Positions 24,001-36,000 of a stretch of DNA of 64,000 nucleotides are shown piece by piece. The translations under genes and the position numbers were made by a program. The stretch comes from Chamaea fasciata (taxonomy: Eukaryota; Chordata; Aves; Passeriformes; Sylviidae). The first letter of the stretch is position 1. Every line of letters starts with the position of its first letter. The notes beneath the pieces are model-generated. The model did no database searches. It saw only the letters and a list, made by a program, of their open reading frames with translations, and was not told the origin of the DNA. The stretch is taken from contig JARCOQ010000232.1 in NCBI GenBank assembly GCA_029207755.1, positions 62,001 to 126,000 of the forward strand, read 5' to 3'.

Positions 24001-27000
24001 ATGGGTTTCCCTGTGCTTTCCCTGTGCCATCTACATTTGCTTTGTGCCAAACTGCTGTTCATGGTAGAGAAGAGGGTGTGAGGTCTGTCCTCAGACTGCT
24101 GGTGGGGAGGCAATTTTCACACCTGCTGTGGGTCAGGCCAGTTGGGCTGTCCACACAAAGACATGTGTGGGGGTTGTGCACCCCCCCAGCCTGTGGTCTC
24201 TGTGCCTTTGAAGAGCATCTTTGGGGACCGGCTGCAGAGAATGGCTGTTTAATATGTGAAGGCTGCATAGGGCAGAGGAGCTGGGGCTGCTCCCCTGGCA
24301 GGGAGAGCAGGGCTGCTGCAGCCAGGAAGGGCTTGTAGGCTGGGCCTGGGGCTGGGTGGGATGTCTGCTGGAGGGGGAGATCTCTGAGGGGCTTGAGGTC
24401 TGTTCTTCTCCATGCTGGGTGTGTTGAACTTGGAGCTGGTTAAAACCTGATCCTGTGGACTTGTTTGTGTCTGTGGATAAAGCATCAGGCCATGTGGGAA
24501 AGTCCAGCCACAGCCTCCTGAGCCAAGGAGGAGGGGCATGATTTTTCCTCTTGCTGCTTTTCCTGCAGTTTGGGGGATAAATGTAACCTTAAAGTGAGGG
24601 ATTTTTCCAGGACAGCTTTCTCGAACTACACAATGAAATTCTGCCTTCCACCTCTTCAGGGAGCAATGCACCTTGGCTGGGTGGGCCTGGTGTGTAAAGG
24701 ATGGGCTTCACGTGCTCGTTCCAGGGCTGGACCTGCAGAGCTGTGTCTGTACAGCTGTGCTGGTGCGGGGCCTTTCCTCCCTCCTTTGGGCAGCTTCCAG
24801 CTCTCTTGGCCAATCTGTGAAGCCCATGAGAAACCAGAGGACACGAGTTCTTAGGAAGAGTGGGCCATGCCCACTGAGCACATGTCATCCAGTTTTCCCT
24901 CTGCTTCCTTCTTTCCTGCTCTGCCATAACCATTTAGAGGTGACTTTTCCAAAGCAGAAGGCCCTGGGGCACCTCTCTACAGCGGATGATCAGTGGGAAG
25001 TGAGGGCCTCGGTCCTTTAGGGGACGTTGAAAAGCATTGAGGGCCTCTTGGGAAAGGATAGTTTGGTGTTGGGGTTTTGCTCAACTGGTTTTGCGGAGAT
25101 ATTCTTCAGGCTCTCAGCAGTGTCCTCCAGCTGTGTGGTTTCTGGAGTGGGATTTGAGCCGTCATGACTTCCTCTGGCCCTGAGCCTTTGTGAGAAGCCA
25201 GGAGAGAGAAAGCAGCTTTCCTTGGCACACACTCCAGAGAAGGACTGGGGAAGGAACACTCTCCTGAGGATAAGCGTCCCTTGGGTTGGGCAAAACTGGG
25301 TTAATTAGGTGAGAGTCTGTTAAAGGAGGGGAAAGTACAGGTTGTGTAAGCTCTGCTGTTCCCCAATACTGCAGCTTAAATTTAGGGAAATTAGGCCTTT
25401 AGGATTTTTATCCTCCCCTCTTTAGTCTTCTCCTTTTCTTACACCCCATAAGAGACCAGGGTGTATGGTTTCCATCCTTAATGCACATTATGCGTGTCTT
25501 ACAGGCTTGTAAACCTCACTGCTATGTTATTGAACCCAGGGAAGGAGTGATCCCGCCAGGGGTGATGTTCATGTGACTGTCACAGCAACCCTGGATGACA
25601 CTGGGGTTTTTGCTGATGCTCTCCAGCTGTTCATTGGGAACAGACTTTGGACCACCTCCACCCTCCTGGCTTTTGGCACTGGCACCACAATTGTCACAGA
25701 CAAACCACTTGCCCCGGAGCTCAACTTGGGATACCAATTCAGGTAGGAGATCTCCCACTCCCACCTCTCCTTCTGTCTCAACAAGGAGCAGTTTTGCTGT
25801 AGTCCTTCAGGCACGATCTTCTTCAGTGTTCAAAGACCCTGACTCCTTCCCTGAAGGCAGAGATACCTTTAGAGACATGTGATGGCCAGTTGAGCGTTGC
25901 TAGGTACCCTCAAAAACCACTGAAAGAGAAACCAGTTGCTCAATTGCCACTGAATTGCCTTCAGTTCTAACACATCTATGTCCTCACTTGGTCAAGTAAT
26001 GATCTCGCAGGCTCCCCCAGAACAAAAGGTTCCCAAAATGGCGCCTGGATGAGGCGGGCCCTCCGTGTGGCTGCGGGACCAAGGGAAGATGGCATCGCAC
26101 CCTTCCCTTCCAAAATGGCACCTGCCAGGCAAGCAGGGGCCCTGGGAGCAAATGGACAGGAGGGTGATGACCCCCCTGGGAAGGCAGGAGCCCGCAGAGC
26201 AGTTCCAGAGGCAGATGGAAACTTGCTGGTTTGTGTGGGGCCTGCAGTGCCGCTGCCAACGCTTCCTCACGCTGCTCGTGGGCTCTGCTGCTGCCCTGCC
26301 TGCCCAGGACTGATGCTTGTGCGGGAGGCCAGAATGTTAGGGTGCCCTCTCAGGTGCATCACCTCTGGGTTTGACCGGCAGCCTCAGGATGGCCTAAAAT
26401 ATTAGCGAGGCAGCATGATCAGAGGTGTTTGAAAAGCAAAACTGTTTTAATTAAGGTGAAAATAAGAAGCCATGCAGAAAAAAGAGAAAAAGCTGTGCCG
26501 AGTGCAAGGAGGACCTTTGCACTTGCTACAACACCCCAAAAATGCCCTGAGGATCTTGGTCTATTCTCTTAAGCATGTAACAATCCAGGCCGGATTCTTG
26601 GCATCCTGCCCAATAGAAATAGGAACAGGGCTTGAGGCACAGTCTCAAAGATCCAAGGGCTGCGTCCGTCCTGGCACAAGGCCAAAAAAGGTATCAAAAC
26701 CTCTGGTTTTTACCTCATGAGTGAAACAAAGAATGGAACCCAAATCCTTCCCTTAAATGGAAGCCTCCTTGCCACTGTGGGGCTGCAAACCCTACCAGGT
26801 GAGGTACACTTCTACACAGGACCTTGCTCATTTTTCCGTTGCCAGCAGAGTTTGCAAAGTTCACTTCAAAACAGTTTCTGATTGCGAAATGAAGTTTCTA
26901 CAAATGACCACCAGTGCAAAACCAAAGCTTCTATGAACGAGAGAGCCCCTGCTCCCCTGGTTTCCTCTCCTAGAGCAGACAGATGATTTCTAGCAGCTTG

Positions 27001-30000
27001 CTGGGATCGTCCAGAAACTTCCTCCGCGCTGGCTTTTAAAAATGCCTGCAATCATACCCCCGCACACAAGGGCCTCAGGTGCAGGATCTCAAAGATTCAA
27101 TAACAGTTTCGGGTGCAGATTAATGCAAAATACAGTAACAGTATGAATCACCCCAGCACACACATTTTGGAGGAAAACACCAGATCCTGTTAGCCTGGCC
27201 TGGAAAATGCTACATTACCATTAGAAACATATTCCTCCTTGCAATAACGACATCAGAAGGGCAGCTTATCAGACACTGTTCCCGGTCCACATTAAGAGCT
27301 GCAAATGAAGACGGTCTCCAAGCTATTAACAGCTCAGAATCCTCATTGGGAGCAATCTGATGACCAGGACAATAGCTTCTCCCATACTATTTTCCATTCT
27401 GGTTGGTCTTCTAGCCTCCTTCCCTGTGCTCGTCAGTTCAGACTAACAGATGGGGGCCACCACTTCCATCAGCTCTTCTGGAAGGTGGAATGTAACAGGC
27501 CAGCTGGGAAGGAGGGCCAGAGCACCTCAGCCCACAGTAGCCCCAAGGCCAAACGTGATTCCCAGAGGCGCAAACGTACGGCCCCCGTGTTTGGGCTGGA
27601 GCCGCTGTCAATGGACCTGAAGCCAGGAGAGTCTGTGGACTTGGTGCTGCCAGGCTTCTCCCGCAAGGCGCAGGTGAGGTCCCCACCACGGGCTGAGCTG
27701 GGGAAGCATCAGATCCCCTCCCCTGGGCTCGTTCCACAGTCCCTTGACATTTGCCTGGGGAAATGAGCCTGTTTGGCTCCCTTTGTGCAGCTCAGAGTCA
27801 AAGCTCAGGGGCTGAGTCGTCTACGCTTTCTGCTGGAATCACTATCATTAGTGGCACTGGCACGGCAGGAAATGTTCTGAAACAGCCCTGGAATCAGATT
27901 GATGTAGCAGAAGCAGTAGGAGGCCTTTAGGTGCCACTTCAGGCTCCTGCTAAGATTCATCCAGCTCTGCTCAGATTTTCCAAAGGCAGCATGGTGCTCT
28001 GCTTTCCCCTCGGAGAACCACAGAACATCCAAAGCCATGTGCTCCTGTTTTGCAGTTTCCCAAGAGAGCTGAGAGGGAAAAAGTTGAAAAACGTCAGCAG
28101 TCGTGTTGGACTCTAAAGGGGAAAACTGAGACCATTTGAATTTCAGTCAGGGAAACATTTTCTTAAATGAGGCTTGTGCCAAGAGTGGGCTGGTGGGAAG
28201 AGACAGGAAGGACTCAAAATCATCTGGTTTAGACTTTTTGAGAGCATTTTGGTGCTCAGGGGTTGATATCTATGTGTTGAAAATGCATGTTTGCTGTGTC
28301 TGTGTATCCCAGAGAGCAGAACTTGGCCTGCTGGCTGCAAGCGGGAATGCCCAGCAGCCCAGCTTGCCTGCACAGGCAGCAAGAACCCCTGGAGAGCCAA
28401 GGTTGGCTTTTAATACTGAAACCACACTGTGAGTCAGTGCTGGTCATGTTTTGAAATATTCCCCCCGCAGGCCCGGCCCCCCTCCCCAGGGCTATTTCTG
28501 GAGAGGCTTTGGAGGAATATCTCCGAAGGGACAGGACAAAAGATTTCAAAAGAGGCTCTTACCCCCAGATTATTCCAAGTCGTTTATTCCTCAAAGGGGT
28601 CCAGGGGCCGAAAGAGAGAGAACAAAGAAATCCAGGGGTCTTATCTAGTCTCCTATTTTGGGAGGGTCCTGGCATTCAGCCAATTAGGTGTGGACATGTA
28701 GGGAGGAAATTCCAGAAGGGTCAAAAGGCGAGAGACCATTCCCCTAAAGAATTGCAAGGTTTCTCCAGGAGGAAAATGCCTTTGAAGCCCACAGTCAACA
28801 GGCACAACCTGTCTGTGTTTCCATCACTTTCGGGGAGGTGATTGCTGTAATCAGTTGATGATTCTTCCTTGCTGCTTTACTGGCCCTTTAAATTCTCTTT
28901 GTCATCTCCCTTTTTTAGGGATTGCTGTGTTCCTTCTTTTGCTTTTCAGGTTTGCTTTTGTTCCCAGTAAGGCCACAGTGTTTGGTCTCCTCTCTTGCTG
29001 CTCTGCCTGCATGACTGTATCCCCCAGAACTGCCCTATCCAAAGCTGACCTGCTAGAAAGGAATTTCTTCCTCCCCGCAGGAGAATGTGCTGTTATGCTT
29101 TCAGGTAGCCCATTCCCTCCGTGGAACACGACTGCATAGCTGTGTGCAGGCAGAAATCAGCAGGTTTTTGGCCCTGTTGAATATGCAGATGATTTGGTTC
29201 AGGTGCTCTTGTCTCCATCCTGCCGGTGCTGACCTGCTCAGCCCTTCCTTCCCACCAGGCACTGCCCTACTGCCCCTGGCCAAAATGCTGGAGCCAGACA
29301 GAAGGGATTCAAGTTCACCCTTGGGAATTCTGTGCCTGTACCTCCACAGCAGAAAGGGCTTTGGAAAAGGGGTCAAGGAAGGACGTCACCAGGGCATGGA
29401 CAGGTCTCCTCTTGTCCTGTTTCCTCAAGTGGCAAAATCATGGTTCCATGTCTTTCCTGCAGAATCTTCAGGGGGTGCAGGTCTCCATGGAGAGCTCACC
29501 TTACTTCCAGCTGGCGGGCCCCAGTGATGCATGCCGTGCCGTGCCAGGAGGCGCCATTACCGATGTGCACGTCCACTTCACTCCTGACGAGAACAAGGTG
29601 AGACTGGAGGAGCCAAAACACAGAATTATCTCCAAAGCCATTGTTGTCCCTGCACTCTGGGTACAGCCCATGCTGTGAGCTTGGCTCCAGGCCGTGGGCA
29701 GGCAGCCTGCAGCCAGTCCCAGCTTGGCATGTGCTGTCAGGCCCTGCACCCAGGCCTGACAGGCCCTGCTTCCCCTCGCTGCACATTCCTCTGAGCATTC
29801 CCAAGGGAAGAAAGATGCCCAGGGAACAGTAGGCAAACGGTAGAGGGGTGTTGATAGATGTCTGGCCATCTCTAGGTATAGTGGAAGGGGTTTCGTTATT
29901 CTGCAAAGTACTAGAGGAACAAAGAGGTCAGAGAGCTTTCCGCCTTCCTGACGGGCAACAGCTTCCCTGCCTCACCCGGGGCTGGAGCAAGGACGGTGCT

Positions 30001-33000
30001 TTTTCACACCCTCTGTTCTCCAGCCTTGCGGCTGTGCTGTCCCAGAGCACAGCTGACCATGATACGGCTGCAAGGCCAGGGCAGAGGATGTGCTGTGCCC
30101 GTGGGCCCAGCCTGGCACAGGCACACTGAGCTCTAGGTGCCCTTAGTCAGCAGGAGCTTGGTGAGCTGCAGGGGACTTGGACACCTGCCTGAAAGAGCTC
30201 GTGTAGGGCAGGTACAGCCTGCAGGCAGGCAGACCTGTGGGCCCAGAGCCGGTGGCAGCGACACTGCTGCGGCTCTGTCTTCATGCCTGTCACTGTGGCT
30301 GCTCTGTCAGCTGGCGCCCATTCCATGCCAATTGTGCTTTTGCGTGCAAGTTTGAACACCAGTGCCGAGGCCCTGGCAAGTCTGCTCTCAGCGCTGTGAT
30401 CTGGAGGCTCGTTCATACAGAGGGGTTTAGGACATGGCATGGAAGGGAGGAAGCCTTGCAGGGAAACAAAGAGAGGCTCTTTGCAACAGCATCCTGCTAC
30501 CTCTTAGCACTGTTCTTCTCGTGACTTGGTTGGAGAGGCAAAGTTAGAGGGGAGTTCTGAGCAAACAGATATTTCTACACCAGGCCAGAGGTCCAGGATC
30601 TCTTTGGGTGCAGCTGTTCTCTCAGTTTCCTTTTGCTGCTTAGATTCAGTTTAACACTTTGTCCTATTCTCAATCAGTGGGAATATAGTAACCTAAGGAG
30701 GAATGTCCTGTGTTCCCTAGCTCCATGTTCCTTAGAAGGGACTTAGGAATTATTTAACATCATTAAAATTGAGAGTAAAAATTATGGTGGCCCTGGGCAC
30801 TTGTCTGTATGACCCAAGTGACACAAGAGCTTAATGCCACTGAGATAGGTTTTGCAAAGTGCACTGCTGCCTTTAAAATGTGAGATATTAGTAGAACTTA
30901 TTGTTCATTTGGGGGTGGAATAGGTAAATTGATACCCTTGAAGGGATATAGGAAATGGCTTTTCTTCTGCCATGGAGATGGCACCAAATGACCTGTGCTG
31001 AGACAGTTTCTTTTCCTGCAGGTTTATTCCCATGAGCTCGTCTGCGTCAGTGGAGAGGAAAGGATAGTTGTGCCAATTCGGGCCATCCCTGCCCGAGCTA
31101 TCCTGGACTTCCCAGACGAGCTGGACTTCTCAAAGTGTCCGGTCAAGGGCAGCACCCGCAAGAGTCTGCTGATTCAGAATTGTGGTAGTGTGGCAGCTCA
31201 TTACCAGCTGGGCACCGAGAGGTGAGGCAGCTCATCTGTCCTTGTGCAAAACACCTTTGGGGGATAACAGAGTTGGGAAAGAACAACAGAAGGAACCAGA
31301 GCATGGGAGCTGCTGCCCTGCATCGCTGGCTGGAAATGGGCAGGATGGATGGCATCTGCTCTTGCTTTCAGTGTTCTTAGCAGGATGCAGCCTTTGAGCT
31401 TTCTCTGCCCCAGATTTCCTGGGGGGTGCTGGAACATGTTCGTTGCTGGCTTGCGCCCTCCTGAGCACAAGCAGCTTCTGAAATGGGTACTCACCACTGT
31501 CAGCCAAACAGACCCATTCTCTGGGAGGACACAGGCACATGGCTTTCCAGTGGTCCCTGCATCAGATGCCCAACATGAGCTGTGTTGCAGGCAGCCGGTG
31601 CAGTTCCTGTTACTTAAAGCTGATCTGATTTCCCTTGTCAGCTGAGGGCATCAGTCCCCTCTTCTGTTCCACGATGAACCTTTGAAAGCCGGTTTAAAAT
31701 TTCAAACACGTGCTTTAAATCTCTGAATAAGGTCGTGCCCCCTTTCATTGAGATCTCATTTTACATATTCTGAAGTTCCTGTGTTTCTGCTGTTTTTTCA
31801 TTTTGGTTTGTGTTAAATGTTTGCCAAAAGATCATGAATTCTTCATTGGGAACTTTCATAAATGTCAAGCTCCTCCAAGGCCTATCAATACACCACATGC
31901 CCATAGGCATAGGCACAGGTGTATTAGAAACATGAGACATTTAGTGACTATGTGAAAAGCAATTGGGCTGATTTAGAAGATAAAAGTATAGAATAACTTT
32001 CTCTAGAGGGGACCTCTGGAAATTGTCCGAGCAAATACGCTGCTCAAAGCAAGACCAGTGTCCGGGGATTGCAAGGGGCCATTGGGAGATCTGGAGTTGT
32101 CTTTAGATGCCATACAAGGAAACAGACATACAAATGGACTAGTTAAAAAGCCGAAGACGACCTATTAAAACCCCTCCATGACCTTATCTTTTCTGCCTGT
32201 CGGGTGCAGTAGTGATTCATTGAAAGGGTAGATCTAACAGGATGAGAACTATCTTAAGGAACAGCTGACAATTAACTCACTATATTGCTCTAATCAAGCC
32301 ATAAAAGGCCAAAATTTATCCTGCCAGCCCCATCTCTTGGCAGTGGTTTTCATTTGGTTATTATAGCGTCAGGGATGTCTCCTTCACAGTCCTTCTTATC
32401 TGTGGGCTCAGGGAACAGCTTAGTGATGTTGACTGAAATTCAGAGGAGTTAAGTTTAACTGTAGAGCTTGTGTCCTTGGGTCTTGGGGAGCCAGGTCTAT
32501 ATGAGAGATGACTGCTCCAGCAGGAACAGGGGAGTCTGGTGGGTACAGCCTGGGGTGGGATGTAGGAGATGCAAGGGCTGATTTGCACTCAGTTTTTCAG
32601 CCCTGACAACTGAAACTTGGCTGGATCCTCTTCTCCTGGTAATTTGAAAATAAGAAGATATCTTCTTTCTCACGCAACCCCTGAGGTCACTCCCAGGAGT
32701 GTTATTCACATCCTGCCATCTGAGGGCAGGAGTATGTAACATGGGGCAGGAGTGGGAAGGGAAGGGAAGGGAAGGGAAGGGAAGGGAAGGGAAGGGAAGG
32801 GAAGGGAAGGGAAGGGAAGGGAAGGGAAGGGAAGGGAAGGGAAGGGAAGGGAAGGGAAGGGAAGGGAAGGGAAGGGAAGGGAAGGGAAGGGAAGGGAAGG
32901 GAAGGGAAGGGAAGGGAAGGGAAGGGAAGGGAAGGGAAGGGAAGGGAAGGGAAGGGAAGGGAAGGGAAGGGAAGGGAAGGGAAGGTAGTGCTGAAGTGTG

Positions 33001-36000
33001 GCCAGGGACTCCCTTAACTGGCAGCTTCTCTTTCTGGCAAAATTCCTGACAAAACAATAAGAAAAAAATCCTGTGCCTTGCCCACACCAGGCACCGATCC
33101 CCCAAGCCCCAGCAGAGACCTGCAGCAGTGCTGGCTCACCCTCGGGGCAGATGTGGGAGCTCGTACAGTAATCGGGCTCCGGGGCTGCTGGGGCCTTGTC
33201 TTTCCTCCTCTCTCCCCAAAGTCTCACATCCAGCACATAAACATTGCTGGCCCAAGGCTTCTCCATCAGCCACTAGTGATGTTCTCACTAGTGGTAATGG
33301 AGCAGGTCAGGCCCATAACTGCAGCAATAGGTCCTTAGTGAGCAGAACCTGAAGCAAGTTCATCAGCTGTCACTACTGACATGAATGAAATTCAGCTTGC
33401 CAGATGTTCTCTATATTTTTGTGTGTGATAAGTTCATCACCAAACTCCCCAGAACACCCTTTCTGTGCACAGATTGACCACCAGCAAAGCACTGAGGAAC
33501 TTTTGTTTCCTCAGTGGGGCTGTGGAAGAGCACAAAGCCCAGCAACTTCTGGGCAGAAGCACATTTCACCTGAGCTGTCCCTGAGCATCAAAGCACGGAG
33601 TCTTGTGTTTGTCAGGCAAGAACTGTTCACCTGGTGACCAATCCTAATTGCTCCTGTTACATCCAAAGTGCACCAAGACATTTGCGTAATTATTTCCAAC
33701 ACATTGCGCAGAGTTTGTCTGGTGAGCCAAGCAAACAGTTGCCAGCCTGGATGACAACCCAGGGCCCCAGACTGCACTGCTGGTAAATACACAAAACCCT
33801 CCTGTTCTGCCTCCTCGATGTGCTCCTGCTAATGGTGCTTCATATGGCTGGGATTGGATCCTTCAGATTGTAAATGGCATCCTCCTTTTGGGTCTTGTTT
33901 CCATGTCACTGTATTGCTCTAATCTGCATTTGCACTCTTTCAGAGTTTTGATTGCTCCTTTTTGTAGAGCAGCTTTCATTGAAATGCTGACAAAATGTGC
34001 TAATTCAGGATCTTTTCAAGGTAAAATAAACCAAAGAGCCACACTGCAAATTCAACAGTAGTTATTCCGTGGTCTTCAAGAGAAAGTTCCTTCTCCCTGT
34101 CTGATTCCTAGGCTGTAATCTCACAAGAGAGATAGTGCCCTAACATTTGCATCTCTTGAGAGGAGTTTTATAGGTAGCAGGAAAAGAGAAATTCCTGAGG
34201 CAGTCAGCGTCGAGTTATGCATGCAGATAGCTCTTAACTCTCTCTGTGCTTTTCACAAACCATTCTCTGATGGGATTGCTGGCAGTCAGAAGGCTGGATG
34301 CAGAGTATGGGGGGGATTAGGTCGTTTTATCCCACAGGATCTTCTGAGGGCTGGATCTCCTCAGAAGTGGGTCAGTAGCTGTTTCTGATCCTGGCTGTTC
34401 TGTCTGTCTTGGCCGTAGTTTGTTTGCTCCCTGCTTGCCCAAGTGAGCTGAAGTGACCTGCACTGCAGAAAGAATGTCATGGCCAGAATTCCCCCCAAGT
34501 CCTGATCCTCTCTTTGTGTTGCAGTCCTTTCTCCGTGGTTCCAGCCGAAGGAATTCTGGGCCCTGGTCACACCATGCAGGTGACAGTGGGATTTCACCCG
34601 CTGACGAGCGGTGACCATTTCGGGTCCCTGGTGGCGCGCTGCACAGGTGAGTGCTGGGCAATGCACGGGACACAGGACAGTTCTCCACCATCACTCCCTG
34701 TTCATCCCCCTCAATTCCCTCTAGATGTACCTCCTCTGTTCCAGCTCTGCCCCAAAGAAAACTGAAATAGCTGGTGTTTAAATGGTTGAAAAAGTGGATC
34801 CCCTCTAACAGGGCTGAGATTTTTGGAATTCTGTTTTGCTGGGTGTTGCAGAGTGGAGGAAGGAGGAACCCTGATTCTCCACTACTGTGTGGCTACGCCT
34901 GGGTGAAGTTTTATTTTACTCCTGGGCAGTGCTGTATGTGAGCTGCGAGGTCTCCATCAGACTCTCTCCAATGCAGTGTATTTCTTGCACACCTCTGTCC
35001 TGTATGCCGCTTCTCCACTGGCTTGTCACAGACCCTTTTACTATGTTGCCCTCTACACATCCATGCAGTTTTTGCCTAATAACATCTTCAGGCCCTCAAG
35101 TTCCTGTATGGTGACAAATCAAGACAAATTTTTCCTCGTCCCCATTTCCCAGGCCGTTCATGCTGTTGCAAACCTCTCACATCTCCCATTTGATTTCTAG
35201 ACTGAGGAATCCCATTCAGACTTCATATAGAAGCTGCTCTGTACTTATTAATCTTTCCTTGTCCTTTTGTATTTAACCTGAAATGCTCCATCTTGGTTTT
35301 TGAGATCAGGACAATATGAAATATTTCAAGACTGATGGGGCTGTGGGTTTGGACAGGAAGATGACGATGATGATGATTTTTATGGTGTTCATTTTGTAGT
35401 GGTTTGTCATATTGCAAAGCCAGGCTGGTTGTGTTTCCTCTCCTGTGTCCCCTCCTGCTGTGGGCTGTCACTTCACCTGTTCCTCTGGGTCTCCTTTTTC
35501 TGCCCACATGCCCCCAGGCGTATTTGCTTGTCAGCAACAAGGGATCCAAGGGATCAGGAGGGGCAGGAGTCTCGTGGGATGCGCAGGGGAGACCTCGGCA
35601 AGCCAGGATTGACCAGGGCTCCTCAGTGTCACCTGAAGGACTTTGATGCAGAAATCCCAGTGGTCTGAGTGGGTCACCTGAGCACATCTGACAAATCCCA
35701 CTGTACATACTGTCACCTTGGGGCCAAATCTCTACAAACACCTTGGAAATAAGGTGGTTAAGGAGGTGCCCAGGACATCCTCACGCAGTACACACAGAGC
35801 TGTCAGGACGTGATAAATGTACTGATCCATGGAACTGCTAATACATTTAAAAGCTATGACACTTTCTTCCGTGACCTGTGGTTTGCTTTGTTCCTTGTGC
35901 TTCCATCAGCAACTGAGCTAGCTGAGCAAAGACTCTGCTTTGTTCCAGGTGAAGAAAGTTTCTTCACATTCCTTCGCGCAGAAGCTGCAGATGTCAACAT

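Larger units (their letters stand above)
1229..27767 (+). repeat. Tandem duplication, copy 1 (HYDIN E3-E18)
   Basis: This 26,539-bp unit is directly repeated at 27768-55741. The alignment begins at 1229 with CTGTTTGGCTCCCTTTGTG-type sequence, and the offset is a constant 26,539 until the first indel. Copy 1 has the empty sites for both copy-2 solo LTRs, lacks an 85-bp segment present in copy 2, and has a shorter pyrimidine tract. It carries sixteen HYDIN exons. Two of them contain lesions not found in copy 2: a 1-base loss in the E7 A-run and a 1-base loss in E17. Copy 1 is therefore the more damaged copy. Confidence 0.95.
27674..29462 (+). other. HYDIN: Junction intron between copy 1 E18 and copy 2 E3'
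   Basis: This intron exists only because of the duplication. It is the left part of intron 18 fused at 27767/27768 to the right part of intron 2. It contains the copy-2 antisense LTR-like fragment (28454-28839) and no first or last exon of another gene. Confidence 0.85.

Noticed and set aside
27415..27450. Alternative E18 acceptor at a downstream CAG
   Set aside because: It would keep frame but drop residues that align with the mammalian protein; the upstream CTTCTAG keeps the full alignment and phase.
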